Of a DNA stretch of 64,000 bases, positions 37,476 to 47,657 are shown piece after piece. The notes under the pieces are model-generated. The model was not told where the DNA came from. It saw only the letters and a program-made list of their open reading frames with translations, and made no database searches. Position 1 is the first letter of the stretch, and each line of letters begins with the position of its first letter. The translations under genes were made by a program, and so were the position numbers. The stretch covers positions 3,464 through 67,463 of the forward strand of contig UQCV01000004.1 of the NCBI GenBank assembly GCA_900539665.1. Reading direction: 5' to 3'. This DNA is from an uncultured Succinivibrionaceae bacterium. Its GTDB lineage: Bacteria > Pseudomonadota > Gammaproteobacteria > Enterobacterales > Succinivibrionaceae.

Positions 37476-38340
37476 CTCTGATCTAGATTTTAATTTGCGA
37501 GAGAAGAACAGCCTATCTGTATTTATTTTACAGATTGCGCCGTATTTCCAGGGTCAATCCCATGGACATTCCTCACAAATTTGCTTTATAAAAGCCACTT
37601 TATTTTTAAGTTTATTCTTTAAAACCAAAGCTTAGCTTTTATAAATGGTATCTTAAACACGAGAACTCAAGATTCTCTGTGTATTAAAATACGTCCACAT
37701 TATGCGCTAAAAAAGTAGGATTAGTCAAGTAGAATTTATCACGCTCCAAGCACACTTCACAAGTAAAATGAGCGTAAATTCAGTCATTGCAAAAGTTTCC
37801 TTTAGGACCAATACTTTAAAAGCGGCCTCAAAACAAAATTCAAAACCACCCCTCTCTCGAATGACTAAGCCAAAAAGAAGTCTCAATAAAACCATTAAAC
37901 CTTAGTTTTTGCACCAAAATATCACCCCAAAACAATGCATCAAAGTCGACAATTCCCATTTACGAAGCAAAACATTATGCCTTTTCCTAGTTTTATAGTT
38001 CCTTCATTTGCTCATAAAATTTGATTTTAAAAAATATTATTCTTCTTTTTAAGTCTTAGCTCGTTTTTTATCCCTTAGTGGTTTTACTTTGGTTTTACGT
38101 AGCTATTATCTAAGGTTAATGTTTAATCTGTAAGATCATAGATTTAGGTCTAGCTACATAAACATAAGCTCCGAAGAGCCGTTCTTGTAGCTGGCGCCTC
38201 AAATGAGGCTACCCATCTAGCACCTAATGCAAGTAAGCACGGACTCAAGTAAGTTTTGGCCCAAGTAAAGTGGGTTTTCTAACTTGCTAGCTTTTATGGT
38301 TATCAAGCTTTTATACGCCAAATTAGACCTAACATATGTT
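37476..38340. other. Intergenic region upstream of rimP
   Basis: About 860 AT-rich bp with no convincing gene and no metY-type tRNA, which precedes rimP in E. coli. A small hairpin, GCCTC-AAAT-GAGGC, lies at 38191-38204. Confidence 0.4.
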
Positions 38341-38344
38341 GTAA

Positions 38345-38600
38345 AGTGACATCCTCCCCCACCTATAGAGGTGGGGGCTTCCCACCGATAAGATAGGTTC
38401 AGTTCTCGCTCAAGCACTCTAATGAGTACAGTATCAACGAGCTAACCCCGTGTGTCCCACGGTTCTATGTTTTGAATTTATGCAGTTACTAACCGCATAC
38501 CTTCATTTTTTATATTTATAGCATAATGTTTAGAAAGCTGTCAAGTAGATTTCGGCAATTCATCTCACCACCTTAGAGGTGGGGGACTTCTTGCCGAGTT
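38345..38600 (-). mobile_element. IS200/IS605-derived MITE without transposase
   Basis: One end has a perfect 9-bp hairpin, CCCCCACCT-ATAG-AGGTGGGGG (38356-38377). The other end has a nested palindrome with CGGCAA/TTGCCG outside (38553-38596) and CCACCT-TAG-AGGTGG inside. Between them, on the minus strand, lie segments that look like the non-coding right-end/omega-RNA region of tnpB elements (GTGGGACACACGGGG). No coding sequence survives. The ends resemble, but do not copy, those of the 14695-15005 element, so it belongs to a different subgroup. Confidence 0.65.
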
Positions 38601-38810
38601 CTGTTAAATTACTTCCTAAGTTTCTTCTATTTTTCCTTCTTCCTTATAAATAGTCTTTTATTACTTAGAATGCAGATTTGAAAGCAGTTTTTAAGACAAA
38701 CATGGAAAAATGAAACCGACCTGGGATATGTTTTTTAGAGATATTAGTTTGGGTGGCATATAGCTTGCACTATTACTTAACAATTACATAAGTAGCGGAC
38801 TTAAGCTTAG

Positions 38811-38853
38811 ATAAAACTCGTTTAATAAAACTCATTTGATTAAAATTCGTTTA
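38811..38853 (+). repeat. Three 14-15 bp tandem repeats overlapping the cspD promoter
   Basis: ATAAAACTCGTTTA, ATAAAACTCATTTGA and TTAAAATTCGTTTA follow one another at 38811-38853. The last unit overlaps the -35 region of cspD. Confidence 0.55.
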
Positions 38854-38865
38854 AATATTTATGCT
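38836..38865 (+). promoter_or_regulatory. Predicted cspD promoter
   Basis: TTGATT (38836-38841), an 18-bp spacer and TATGCT (38860-38865). The 5' leader would then be only about 20 nt, unlike the long leaders of cold-induced csp genes. Confidence 0.5.
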
Positions 38866-38893
38866 ACCTTTCGCAGCATCAAAGGAGAACAAT

Positions 38894-39112
38894 ATGTCCA
38901 AAGGCACAGTTAAATGGTTTAACAACACCAAAGGTTTTGGCTTCATCTGCCCTGATGATGGCGGTCAAGATGTGTTTGCACACTACTCAACTATTGATAT
39001 GACTGGTTACAAAACTTTAAAACAGGGTCAGCCTGTTACTTATGAAACCGAAAAAGGTGAAAAAGGTTTTCATGCCATCAATGTTGTTCCGCTTCCAATG
39101 GTTAACGAATAA
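38894..39112 (+). CDS. cspD: Cold-shock domain protein, CspD-like
   Basis: 72 aa. A single cold-shock domain with both RNA-binding motifs, KGFGFI and DVFAHYS. The sequence is closest to CspD (GTVKWFNN.KGFGFICP, FAHYSTI.M.GY.TLK.GQ), which in E. coli is a stationary-phase inhibitor of replication rather than a cold-shock RNA chaperone. The start at 38894 follows AGGAG; an in-frame ATG at 38861 would overlap the promoter. The promoter and short leader fit a non-cold-shock gene. Confidence 0.88.
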   Translation: MSKGTVKWFNNTKGFGFICPDDGGQDVFAHYSTIDMTGYKTLKQGQPVTYETEKGEKGFHAINVVPLPMVNE

Positions 39113-39127
39113 AAAAACGACTTTCAT

Positions 39128-39152
39128 CCCACACGCAAGCGTGTGGGTTTTA
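39128..39152 (+). terminator. Intrinsic terminator after cspD
   Basis: CCCACACGC-AA-GCGTGTGGG (39128-39147) followed by TTTTA, 15 bp after the stop. Confidence 0.8.
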
Positions 39153-39230
39153 CGTCGCAATTTATAACATCTGATGATTACTTATTGCTTTTTTTTTAAA
39201 ATTGTTCCAACGTTAATATCGAATCACCCA

Positions 39231-39293
39231 CACTTTAAAATCAAACCGTCCCGACTTTAAAATCAAACCGACCAGATTTTAAAATGCCGTACT
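39231..39293 (+). repeat. Three imperfect 21-bp tandem repeats
   Basis: The units share ACTTTAAAATCAAACCG (39232 and 39254) with a third, weaker copy GATTTTAAAATGCCGT from 39275. They are spaced by 21-22 bp, two helical turns, and may be an operator array. The rest of 39294-39907 holds no gene; a TATAGT -10-like element with TG before it lies at 39811. Confidence 0.45.
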
Positions 39294-39907
39294 AAAAAGG
39301 CTTAAACCACCAACAATTTCACTTTTAGAATTTAACAATTGTACGTATTCCTTTTCCTCTAACAAAAACTTATAAAACAAGGATATAAGCATCATAATTT
39401 CACAAAAAAACATAGATCACATTTTATTAATAGATTTTTACATGTTTGTGAATACCATAAAATAAAACTACCTTATTCTATAGTAGAATCAATGGAGTGT
39501 TGAGAATAAATTATGTTACACAAATGTGTGCATTAAACATTTAATTGAATATAGGGCTTAGTTTTTTTAATAATCACTTAGCCTTTAAGCTAGGCAAGGT
39601 TTTTCATCCTATGGCTTAAAACTATTTTCAAAGTCAGCACTAAACTAAAACACATTAGACGTAAGAAAAAAACAGTAGTCCAGACAAGTTTTCATTTATT
39701 CATGACCGGAATCCTCGAAAACATTATTTGGAAAATTCTAAAAGAATTTAGGTAGGTAATAGCTAAAGCACCTACTTCTCTACCACTACTACAAATTAAC
39801 TTCTATCGTGTATAGTGCTTGAGCGTCGACATCAATGCTTATTAACATACAATTAGAACAAGCCTTGACCTAAAGTAAAGGCCAACACAAGAATAAGAAG
39901 GATGCAC

Positions 39908-41521
39908 ATGAAAAGCATCGAACCCAAAACATCTCGTACCTCTTCAACCGATTCATCAGAAAAATCCACTCAGGTAGATATTAAGCAAAAACTTTTAGAA
40001 AAAGATTTAGAAATTGAACGTTTGCAAAAACTACTCAGGAAAACTGAACAAGAACGTACTCGCGAACGCAAATACTCTATCGGTTTCATCAGTCAAATGT
40101 TTAGAAACTATTGGGGGTATGATGACGACTTTAACTCTCAAATGAGTTCTGTCTTTGATAAAATTAATACTGAAACCCCTATAAATGAACAGATGGATAC
40201 CGTGTTTGAACTCCAAAGTACTTTGCAAGTTCAAGCCAAAAAGATGAAGTTGTTTCATGGTAGCATCACTTCAGAACTCGGACGTTTAAAAGAAGCTATT
40301 GAACGTTTTCCAGTGCTTGTAGATAAATTGTCTCGCATGGGCATGTCTCTCGAGAATGCACAAAACGGAGCTAATATTGATCGCATCAGGAATAGCCTCA
40401 ATATTGCCACCGAAGCCATTACTTATTTAGAAGAAAGTACTTTTACCACCGGCAAAACCCAAATTCCGGCCAAATATAAAAATGAGCTAGCCGGGATTAT
40501 TTCCTCATTAAATTTACCATCACAAGAAAGCAAAAAAGACATTCAAAAGTGTTTTGAATTAATTAAGGATGGCGACGCTTATACCGATTTAGCAATTATT
40601 GTGATAAATCTTTTACGCACCATTACCAGAGCCTTTAACATTGAACGTGAAAGTTTCCTGGGCTTTTTAGAAGAGTTCTACGAAAACATTAACGTTATTC
40701 AAAACTCTATTTCAGATAACATCACGTTAGAACATAAAATCAATAAAAACACTAAAGATAGCAATAAACAAATTGATAGCACCATTAGCGCTATCAATAC
40801 TTCACTTGATTTAGGTGACACTGATTTTAAAGAAATATCGTGCATGATTAAAGAACGTTTACAGCATCTTGCGGAAATCGTTCGTGAACACAATAAGTAC
40901 CTTAACATGCAGGATAAACTTCTTTTAGATCTAACTGAAATTGAAGCTCGCGTCAATAGCATCAGAAACAACGCGTCTAGCTTTAAAGAAGAACTGCAAG
41001 ATATTTCTCGTAAGAGCAAGACCGACCCGCTTACCGGTTTATATAACCGTTTAAGTTTTGATAGCATTGTGGAAAAAGAATTATTGTCTTTTCACAGAGA
41101 CGCTCAGCTTCAATGTGCGGTGCCATTTTACATTCTTCTAATTGATATCAATAACTTTGGCGATACTAACCGTAAATACGGCGCCAACGTTGGGGATAAG
41201 ATTCTACGTGTCGTCGCCCTAACTTTAAAACAAAATTTAAGAAGCGGCGATTTCTTAGCGCATCTTGAAGCCGACAAATATGCACTTATGATTCACGAAG
41301 CCCTCCCGGAAAATATTCACCGAGTCGCTTCAAAACTAATCAGTGCAATTAAAGGAATTCCGTTCCATTACAACACTGAAAAAGTTAATGTTTCCATCTC
41401 AATTTCCGCCCGTAAAATCACGGAAGAAACATCAGAAGTACAAACTTTACTTGAACAACTTACTAACGACATGAAAACCCTAAGACGTAACCCTGATAAT
41501 GCCCACTTCTCAATTGTGTAA
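39908..41521 (+). CDS. Coiled-coil protein with degenerate GGDEF domain
   Basis: 537 aa from the ATG at 39908, five bases after AGAAGGA. The first 350 residues are charged and helical, with likely coiled coils (about 20-50 and 330-360) and no membrane segment. The C-terminal 165 residues are a GGDEF domain: DPLTGLYNRLSFD at its start and YILLIDINNFGDTNRKYGANVGDKIL, which is typical. The signature itself reads EADKY instead of GGDEF, so cyclase activity is unlikely. The product-binding I-site pattern RxxD is kept (RSGD, five residues before the signature). It may therefore sense c-di-GMP rather than make it. The gene stands alone. Motility and pilus genes elsewhere in the window are plausible targets, but nothing here links them. 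Confidence 0.82.
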   Translation: MKSIEPKTSRTSSTDSSEKSTQVDIKQKLLEKDLEIERLQKLLRKTEQERTRERKYSIGFISQMFRNYWGYDDDFNSQMSSVFDKINTETPINEQMDTVFELQSTLQVQAKKMKLFHGSITSELGRLKEAIERFPVLVDKLSRMGMSLENAQNGANIDRIRNSLNIATEAITYLEESTFTTGKTQIPAKYKNELAGIISSLNLPSQESKKDIQKCFELIKDGDAYTDLAIIVINLLRTITRAFNIERESFLGFLEEFYENINVIQNSISDNITLEHKINKNTKDSNKQIDSTISAINTSLDLGDTDFKEISCMIKERLQHLAEIVREHNKYLNMQDKLLLDLTEIEARVNSIRNNASSFKEELQDISRKSKTDPLTGLYNRLSFDSIVEKELLSFHRDAQLQCAVPFYILLIDINNFGDTNRKYGANVGDKILRVVALTLKQNLRSGDFLAHLEADKYALMIHEALPENIHRVASKLISAIKGIPFHYNTEKVNVSISISARKITEETSEVQTLLEQLTNDMKTLRRNPDNAHFSIV

Positions 41522-41689
41522 GGCTTAAAAGGAGTAACTCTAAAACGTAACCACGAAAGTTATTTCAGCTATAAATACATATTGCTTAAACTCATATGTA
41601 ACTTAACTCATGTATTACCATGCATGGCTCTATAAACATTAAAATTTAAGCTTTAACCTCAAATATAAAGGAAAATTTTTACCCCAAAG

Positions 41690-41798
41690 ACTATAAAAAA
41701 ATCAAAATAACAAAACGACAACAATAAAGTAAAAGTAAAACAAAAATAACAATAAGATAAACCATTGCTTCCTGACGGCCTTGCCGTCATATAAGGAG
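41690..41798 (+). promoter_or_regulatory. A-rich leader and hairpin before ppnN
   Basis: From 41690 to 41765 the plus strand is almost free of G and T (repeated AAAACA/AATAACA blocks). It is followed by a hairpin TGACGGC-CTT-GCCGTCA (41773-41789) three bases before the AAGGAG ribosome site. The hairpin could modulate ribosome access. Confidence 0.4.
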
Positions 41799-41804
41799 TA
41801 ACAA

Positions 41805-43184
41805 ATGATTTCTGTAGTTCAACCAACCGGCGCCATGTCTTTACTGTCTCAGCTTGAAGCGGAAAGTCTTTCCCGCTATTCTCAAGGTGATTTGTATGAC
41901 TTATACCGTAATTGTTCTTTAGCTGTTTTAAATAGTGGCACCATCACTGATAATTCATCTGAGCTTCTAGATAAATTTAGAGATTTTGAAATCAACGTCA
42001 TTCGTAATGAACGTGGCGTTAAGCTTGAAATGATCAACCCGCCACAGTCAGCCTTCGTTGATGGCACCATCATTTCTTCTATCCAAAACAACCTTTGTTC
42101 CGTCCTTCGCGACATCGTTAAAATTGCAACCTATAAAATGCATCTTAAGGAAAATTCAGCCAAAGGGGTTCCTTTAGCCAAATTCCGGACCAACGAAATT
42201 TTTAATATGCTCCGCCACGCTGAATCACTCCACTCAGGACAAGACCCTAATATCGTGGTTTGCTGGGGCGGGCATGCTATTAATAAGACGGAATATGACT
42301 ATGCCTTTGCAGTAGGTCGTGAATTAGGGTTGCGTGAATTTGATATCTGTACTGGTTGTGGTCCAGGGGCCATGGAAGCTCCAATGGCTGGGGCAGTCGT
42401 AGGCTATGCGATGCAAAAATTCCGTCATGGTCGCTTTATTGGCTTAACCGAACCGTCGATTATTGCGGCCGAACCACCTAACCCATTTGTTAATGAATTG
42501 GTGATTCTGCACGATATCGAAAAGCGTCTAGAAGCGTTCGTACGCTTTGGTCATACCATGATTATTTTCCCAGGTGGCCCGGGGACGGCAGAAGAATTGC
42601 TCTATATTTTGGCGATCAAATTAAGACGCGAAAATAGACACGAGCCCCTACCTCTTATTTTAACTGCACCAAAAGAAAGTGCCGCTTACATAGAATCACT
42701 CGATAACTTCGTGGGTAATGTCCTTGGTGATAATGCACGTCGTCTCTACCGCATTATTATCGACGATCCAATTGAAGTTGCGCGTGAAGCTCGTAAGAGT
42801 CTCGACATGGTCCGCGAACACCGCACTTTAAACAGCGATGCCTATTGCTTCAATTGGTCTTTGGAAATTCCTGAAGAATTACAAGAACCATTTGAGGCTA
42901 CCCATGAAAACATGGCTTCCTTAAATCTACACCGCAATCAAGAACCTTGTGAATTAGCCGCTGCTTTACGCCGAGCCTTCTCTGGTATTGTTGCGGGTAA
43001 CGTAAAAGAAGCCGGCATGAAACGCATCGCCGAAAAAGGTCCATTTATCATTAAGGGCGACCAAGACATTATGTCCGCCATGGATCAGTTGTTAACTGAT
43101 TTTGTGGCGCAAAAGCGCTTCATGCTTTCACATGAAGAATACGTACCGTGCTACAAAATTTCGGTAGATGAAGATCAATCGTAA
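41805..43184 (+). CDS. ppnN: Nucleotide 5'-monophosphate nucleosidase PpnN
   Basis: 459 aa (E. coli PpnN/YgdH 454). The LOG-type Rossmann core is clear: VCWGGHAINKTEYDYA, CTGCGPGAMEAPM and the PGGPGTAEE motif that binds the phosphoribosyl group and holds a catalytic Glu. It cleaves purine and pyrimidine nucleoside monophosphates to base and ribose-5-phosphate, and in E. coli it binds (p)ppGpp. The N- and C-terminal extensions of PpnN are both present. Strong AAGGAG ribosome site; single gene with a terminator. Confidence 0.95.
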   Translation: MISVVQPTGAMSLLSQLEAESLSRYSQGDLYDLYRNCSLAVLNSGTITDNSSELLDKFRDFEINVIRNERGVKLEMINPPQSAFVDGTIISSIQNNLCSVLRDIVKIATYKMHLKENSAKGVPLAKFRTNEIFNMLRHAESLHSGQDPNIVVCWGGHAINKTEYDYAFAVGRELGLREFDICTGCGPGAMEAPMAGAVVGYAMQKFRHGRFIGLTEPSIIAAEPPNPFVNELVILHDIEKRLEAFVRFGHTMIIFPGGPGTAEELLYILAIKLRRENRHEPLPLILTAPKESAAYIESLDNFVGNVLGDNARRLYRIIIDDPIEVAREARKSLDMVREHRTLNSDAYCFNWSLEIPEELQEPFEATHENMASLNLHRNQEPCELAAALRRAFSGIVAGNVKEAGMKRIAEKGPFIIKGDQDIMSAMDQLLTDFVAQKRFMLSHEEYVPCYKISVDEDQS

Positions 43185-43228
43185 AACCAAAATCTTAATG
43201 TAAGTTTTACGTTAGCTCTTTATGCTTC

Positions 43229-43261
43229 AAAGGCTCGGTACTACTGAGCCTTTGTGCTTTT
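43229..43261 (+). terminator. Intrinsic terminator after ppnN
   Basis: AAAGGCTC and GAGCCTTT pair around a 9-base loop (43229-43252), followed by GTGCTTTT. Confidence 0.7.
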
Positions 43262-43758
43262 AACAACTTATATTTAAAAACCACTATCTTCCACAAAAGG
43301 ACCAAAACACGCTACTAAATAAATAATGCCCCGAATTTAATTCAAACAGTTCTTGTTTCAATTTGTAACAATTTTGCCATAATTTAGTGACAACTTTTTT
43401 GTATGATGACAGTAACAACCAAAATACCTACGAAAATCAATTTCCAAGTATTTAAGTCTAACTATAAAAAAACAAGTTCAATAGAGTTCAAAACTCGTAC
43501 CCCAAAAAAGGCGGAGCTAACAATAGCCTTAAGCTGTAACAATTAGTAATAATTTGCCACTAGCTTTAAGAATTTACCCGCCTATAATAAGGATAAAGGA
43601 TAAAGGATAAGAACAAGATTGGTTACAAGGTTTGTTAAAGGTTAACCCCCCAAGAACTAGAAAAATTTCTATTAACTTAACCCCGAGTAAACTAATTACA
43701 AACCTCAACTTGCGCTTTAACCAAATTAAAGCCCACACTAAGCCCCAAGGAGTACATC
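43262..43758. other. Intergenic region upstream of the repeat lipoprotein
   Basis: About 500 bp without a gene. It holds TATAAT near 43583 directly followed by a tandem of GGATAAA (43590-43610, three units and part of a fourth), and AAGGAG before the lipoprotein start. Confidence 0.4.
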
Positions 43759-44193
43759 ATGCGCAGCCTAATAGCAGTAGTTGCCACCACAGCCTTACTT
43801 AGCACTGGATGTGTAGTTGTTGATGATGACTATGATAGTGGCTACACCACCTACTACGAACCAGCACCTAATACCGTCATAACTTATTCATCAAGAACCG
43901 TGGTGGTTCCGCCTCCACCGCCTCCACCACCTCCTCGTTATTACCATCCATATCGTCCGGGTTTTAGACCAGGACCACACTATAAACCTGATCATCGACC
44001 AGACTTTAGACCAGGACCAAGACCTGACCATCGACCTGACCATCGACCTGACCATCGACCTGACCATCGACCTGACTTCAGACCGGGACCAAGACCTGAC
44101 CATCGACCTGACTTCAGACCGGGACCAAGACCTGATAGCCGCCCAGATGGAAACATCAGACGCTTTGAACGTGGCCCACACTACGCCCGCTAA
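43759..44193 (+). CDS. Lipoprotein with His/Pro/Arg-rich PDHRP repeats
   Basis: 144 aa. The N-terminal signal MRSLIAVVATTALLSTGC has a lipobox, with the lipidated Cys at 18 followed by VVVDDD. A run of nine prolines (about residues 51-59) follows, then a C-terminal half made of tandem PDHRP and PDFRPGPR units with about 10 His. I do not recognise a family. The +2 residue of the mature protein is Val, not Asp, so outer-membrane location is likely if Lol rules apply. Metal binding through the His-rich repeats or peptidoglycan interaction are possible but unproven. Confidence 0.7.
   Translation: MRSLIAVVATTALLSTGCVVVDDDYDSGYTTYYEPAPNTVITYSSRTVVVPPPPPPPPPRYYHPYRPGFRPGPHYKPDHRPDFRPGPRPDHRPDHRPDHRPDHRPDFRPGPRPDHRPDFRPGPRPDSRPDGNIRRFERGPHYAR
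43980..44140 (+). repeat. Tandem 12-bp coding repeats
   Basis: A 12-bp unit, GACCATCGACCT, is repeated four or more times at about 44025-44073, flanked by two copies of a longer unit containing GACTTCAGACCGGGACCAAG (about 44073-44131). Such near-identical units can gain or lose copies by slippage. Confidence 0.8.
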
Positions 44194-44212
44194 AAAATTT
44201 AAATAGCAATTT

Positions 44213-44247
44213 ACAAGTCCCATTAAATCTGGGACTTGTTTTTTTAT
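44213..44247 (+). terminator. Intrinsic terminator after the lipoprotein gene
   Basis: ACAAGTCCC (44213-44221) pairs with GGGACTTGT (44231-44239), followed by TTTTTT. Confidence 0.88.
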
Positions 44248-44575
44248 CACTCACCACCAATTGCGCAGCGATTTTTATATTTTAAAGTGTTGGTTTAACC
44301 ATAAATTTTTTAAACCTTACACATTTTTACGCACCATTTTTGCATTTTTATTCATAACTTTTGTAATAAAACCACCTCAGCTTGCAAATATTATGGCGAC
44401 ACTCCCTCAACAAACCACATAACAACCACAAAAGCCCCACATTTTACTAGGCAAAACTTCCACAAATATCTGCAACTATCCAACACAGTGCAACGTTTGC
44501 ACAATCAAAACACAATTTTCACCAAAATAGTTACCCAAAATTGCACAAAATCGCTTTTTTTCGTTTAAATTTATG

Positions 44576-46107
<1,532 letters not shown>

Positions 46108-46138
46108 TCTAAATAGATTATGTAACATCTAATCAATG

Positions 46139-46174
46139 AAGCCCCAGGGATTATGTTCCCTGGGGTTTTGTTTT
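46139..46174 (+). terminator. Intrinsic terminator after gdhA
   Basis: CCCCAGGGA (46142-46150) pairs with TCCCTGGGG (46157-46165), followed by TTTTGTTTT. Confidence 0.9.
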
Positions 46175-46179
46175 GCATA

Positions 46180-46365
46180 TATCGCGTGACTAAAGCGTTT
46201 AGCAAAGCCGGCAATGGAAAGTTCGTTGTCTGCTTGCTGCTATTTAAGGAAGGATTTCACAAAGTTAATTTTGAATTCACCAGTGTAGATATTTTTCATA
46301 ATTGCAACCTAAAACGTGGTTAAAGTCATGTAATTCATTTGTTGCAACTATTGTAAGACCTAGGG
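46180..46365 (-). mobile_element. Second relic of the IS3-like element
   Basis: On the minus strand an ATG at 46299 opens MKNIYTGEFKINFVKSFLK and then a stop; the frame beyond reads QQADNELSIAGFAKRFS, like an IS3-family OrfA helix-turn-helix. The first part (46242-46365) matches the copy at 16532-16655 at about 117 of 124 positions. It abuts the gdhA terminator. Confidence 0.6.
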
Positions 46366-46370
46366 TGACA

Positions 46371-46476
46371 TGGACACACCTGTGAGAATAAGGATAGCAT
46401 AGCTATCAAACTTCTTTAGAATTACTCTAATGAGTAATTACGAAGCTCCCACCTCTTTAGGTGGTGAGTAGTTCAC
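46371..46476 (+). mobile_element. Orphan IS605-type right end (omega-RNA-like)
   Basis: 105 of 106 bases match the complement of 14695-14800. It carries the last 7 codons of tnpB with their TAG stop and the same three hairpins, but no tnpB gene or left end. Similarity appears to continue weakly a few bases upstream (about 46361). From 46477 to 46570 no gene is seen. Confidence 0.75.
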
Positions 46477-46570
46477 TGAGCTAGGTAACTATAAAAATAT
46501 AGGAACTTCAATATATAAGAACTTTAAGTTATAAAACCTTTTAGCTATGAATATGACGCCCCACACAAAC

Positions 46571-47359
46571 CTAGAACACATTAGGACACGAGGTTCCTAA
46601 AATAGTACAACCTAAATTAAAGACCCTATTCATTGCGTCTTCAAAATGAATCCAAAAGCCTGATAACACCATCTTTAGGATAATCAAACCAGCTAACATA
46701 CTTATCGCAAAGCCAAGGCTAAAGATATTAAGCTGAGGCGCCGCTCTTGTCATAACCCCAAACGTAAAATTCACTAATAGCATTGCACAAATTGAGCTTA
46801 TAGATAAACCTAACGCTATCACAAACATTAAACTCCCAAAACTGGCAATTTCAGTCCATGGAATATCTGGCATGGTGGCGCTTATCGGTAAAGCGAAAAA
46901 ACTTAAGCGTAACATTCTTAAGAGCATTAAATGCCCATCTATGACTAAGAAGAGCAAAGTAGTCAATACGGTAAAAAATTGACCGACAACCGGCGTATTA
47001 GTTCCCGAGACCGGGTCCACAAGCGACGCAAAACCAAGACCGGTCTGCATTGCAATTACCTGACCTGCCACCACAAAGATTTGGGCAATAAATTGAGTGA
47101 TAAACCCTATAGTTATGCCAATTAAAAACTCGCGCCCTACCGTTAAAAACCCAGTCACACTAAACGGATCTAAAAATTTGGGGTGCGGTATAGTTTCACA
47201 CATACACCAAGTTACAGCGACGGCTAAAGCTAAGCGCACCAAGACTGGTACACTCTGAGAACCTATGGTGAACATCGACATCAAACAAGCAGCAATGCGG
47301 ATAAAAGGCCACATATAGACTGCTATGGCAGCGATGAGATAGCTTTCCGAAAACTGCAC
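46571..47359 (-). CDS. fliR: Flagellar export-gate protein FliR
   Basis: 262 aa, with six likely membrane segments, the first from about residue 10. FliR forms the export gate with FliP and FliQ inside the MS ring. The family pattern RIAACLMSMFTIG, GREFLIGITIGF and FVVAGQVIAMQTGLGFASLVDP is intact. GTG start at 47359 with GGAGAGGAA upstream. Last gene of this cluster; flhB and flhA, which often follow in polar flagellates, are absent from the window. Confidence 0.94.
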   Translation of the reverse strand: MQFSESYLIAAIAVYMWPFIRIAACLMSMFTIGSQSVPVLVRLALAVAVTWCMCETIPHPKFLDPFSVTGFLTVGREFLIGITIGFITQFIAQIFVVAGQVIAMQTGLGFASLVDPVSGTNTPVVGQFFTVLTTLLFLVIDGHLMLLRMLRLSFFALPISATMPDIPWTEIASFGSLMFVIALGLSISSICAMLLVNFTFGVMTRAAPQLNIFSLGFAISMLAGLIILKMVLSGFWIHFEDAMNRVFNLGCTILGTSCPNVF

Positions 47360-47373
47360 TTAGCGTTCCTCTC

Positions 47374-47643
47374 CTAGCCAAGTATTTGAGGAATAACCTC
47401 AATAATATGCTTAAAGAAGCTCATCAGTTTTTCAAGGCCCCAATGAGCGCCCAGACCTAACGCAATAACTGTCACTAATAAACGTGGTAAGAATGACAAA
47501 GTCTGTTCATTAATGGAGGTAGCTGTCTGAAAAATCGCCACGATAAGACCTACCGCAAGCGATGGCAAAATAGCTACTGCGACCAATAAAGCCACTAACC
47601 CTAGGGCTTCACGTACAATGTCGACAAATACTTCTGGTTCCAT
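47374..47643 (-). CDS. fliQ: Flagellar export-gate protein FliQ
   Basis: 89 aa, exactly as in E. coli. Two membrane segments (about 13-38 and 50-70). Starts MEPEVFVDIVREAL; GGAGG lies three bases upstream of the ATG at 47643, so the longer in-frame start in the fliP end is rejected. Fits the gate rings with FliP and FliR. Confidence 0.94.
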   Translation of the reverse strand: MEPEVFVDIVREALGLVALLVAVAILPSLAVGLIVAIFQTATSINEQTLSFLPRLLVTVIALGLGAHWGLEKLMSFFKHIIEVIPQILG

Positions 47644-47657
47644 CCGCCGCCTCCGCT

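Noticed and set aside
38217..38417. 66-codon minus-strand frame
   Set aside because: Runs across the end hairpin of the MITE and has no protein-like features.
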